From Tannerella sp. (GTDB taxonomy: Bacteria; Bacteroidota; Bacteroidia; Bacteroidales; Tannerellaceae): 5,311 nucleotides of DNA. The notes beneath the pieces were generated by a model. That model saw nothing but the letters and a program-made list of their open reading frames with translations, was not told the origin of the DNA and searched no databases. Where the stretch lies: the NCBI GenBank assembly GCA_031289445.1, contig JAITPL010000010.1, forward strand, positions 1 through 5,311, in the 5' to 3' direction. The first letter of the stretch is position 1. Every line of letters starts with the position of its first letter. This document shows, piece after piece, positions 4,657-5,311 of the stretch. The translations under genes and the position numbers were made by a program.

Positions 4657-5311
4657 TCATTTTGACAAGCGCATAATTCCACTTTTTCCCATTTTGTGAA
4701 GTCGTGCTTCTTCTTTTCTCTGCTGTTTTTTGTTTTCTTCCTCATAAAACGATTCGTCATATTCGAGCCTTTTTTTGATAAGCGTATAAAGCGGGACTGC
4801 CGGATGTCGGGCTACGCACTTGTTGGCTGCCCCCGCTCCCTTGCGGAGGTAAATCTTGCGATATAAGCGCCCCGGCTGTCCCTTGCTTCCGTGAAGGGAA
4901 CGGGCGGCGATTCGCAGGGCCTACGTGGCAGGATTGGTCGTCTTCCGGTGACCGTGCCCCTTGAGCTTGCTGTTGGATATGTTTGGACGGGGCGCCGGAC
5001 AGAGCCACGGGGCAAATGCTTCCGCACTCCTCCATTTGCTCGTGTCCATGCCCGTAGCACTCAAAAATACCGGTATTGTCTTTACTTCGATTCCCTCTAC
5101 TTTGGTCGGGTCTATCCCGGGTATTTCTTTCAGTAGCGTGCCGCCGTCAAAGCCAAATCCGTTTTTCCGGGCTTTGGGGGTAGATTTTTTTTTACCCCGA
5201 TCTTTTTCCGCCGAAGGCTTTTCCAGACTGCCTTCTGATTCCCGCTTCAGTTTTTCCGTGAGATTTATCCGTTCAGGCATGTTCTCCATGTAAAGACCGT
5301 ACTTTCTCATC
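4657..5311 (-). pseudogene. IS110-family transposase, C-terminal part, broken by an in-frame TAG
   Basis: IS110 elements encode a DEDD-type recombinase; only the C-terminal Transposase_20-like part is in this window and the N-terminal catalytic domain would lie beyond the right edge. Reading leftward in one frame, EIPGIDPTKVEGIEV is the family's helix-hairpin-helix-like segment, followed by FLSATGMDTSKWRSAEAFAPWL, then a lysine-rich loop ISNSKLKGHGHRKTTNPAT. A TAG at 4923-4921 interrupts here. The same frame then continues with ALRIAARSLHGS, LYTLIKKRLEYDESFYEEE and a final KEEARLHKMGK up to TGA 4659-4657, about 87 more residues that fit the family. The usual W-L-G-L-C/A-P core is altered to WLCPAP, and prolines appear in helical stretches, which suggests decay. 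The ATG at 5310 is not claimed as the true start. An A9 run lies at 5193-5185. Terminal repeats were not identified. Confidence 0.72.

Noticed and set aside
4921..4923. Frameshift as the cause of the transposase break
   Set aside because: The frame is identical before and after the stop, so it is a nonsense codon and not a frameshift.
4961..5293. Plus-strand frame opposite the transposase remnant, with other minus frames at 4757-5060
   Set aside because: Only the minus frame ending at 4657 shows the IS110-family pattern on both sides of the TAG; the others have no recognisable features.

Overview
The window looks like chromosomal DNA from a member of the Bacteroidetes, most likely order Bacteroidales. 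Three things point there. The gene order lptB / sigma-54 activator / lptE / TPR-like protein / secG is one I associate with Bacteroidales. The protein sequences resemble Bacteroidales orthologues. Four promoters carry the Bacteroidetes -7 element TAnnTTTG, each in the extended form TACCTTTGC. The genus cannot be fixed from sequence alone.

Layout. Bases 1-66 hold the extreme 5' end of a minus-strand gene with its own promoter. Bases 67-583 contain no protein gene. They carry a GTAGGGGCGA-type palindromic repeat, a dispersed GATTGCTTCGTG repeat next to a heptamer tract, a strong bidirectional terminator hairpin, and an orphan minus-strand promoter that together with the terminator could define a small RNA of about 100 nt. 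Bases 584-4238 are one tight minus-strand operon, transcribed lptB, sigma-54 activator, lptE, TPR-like protein, secG, with gaps of 4 to 7 nt and one 4-nt overlap. Bases 4248-4307 are a divergent promoter pair. Bases 4331-4506 hold the signal recognition particle RNA and tRNA-Thr(UGU), 3 nt apart on the plus strand. Bases 4507-4656 carry AT-rich heptamer repeats and a second copy of the GATTGCTTCGTG repeat. Bases 4657-5311 are the 3' part of an IS110-family transposase gene broken by an in-frame TAG.

How the genes fit together. The operon and the RNA locus share an envelope-biogenesis theme. LptB is the ATPase that drives lipopolysaccharide transport, LptE is the outer-membrane lipoprotein partner of LptD, SecG belongs to the SecYEG channel, and the SRP RNA delivers membrane proteins to that channel. 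The activator encoded between lptB and lptE has no sensory domain and may control envelope genes through sigma-54; its targets cannot be seen here. The most notable non-gene signals are the orphan promoter-terminator unit, the two inverted copies of a repeat composite on either side of the operon, and the IS110 remnant ending 26 nt from one of those copies. I found no clear novel multi-gene system such as a defence island or CRISPR array.
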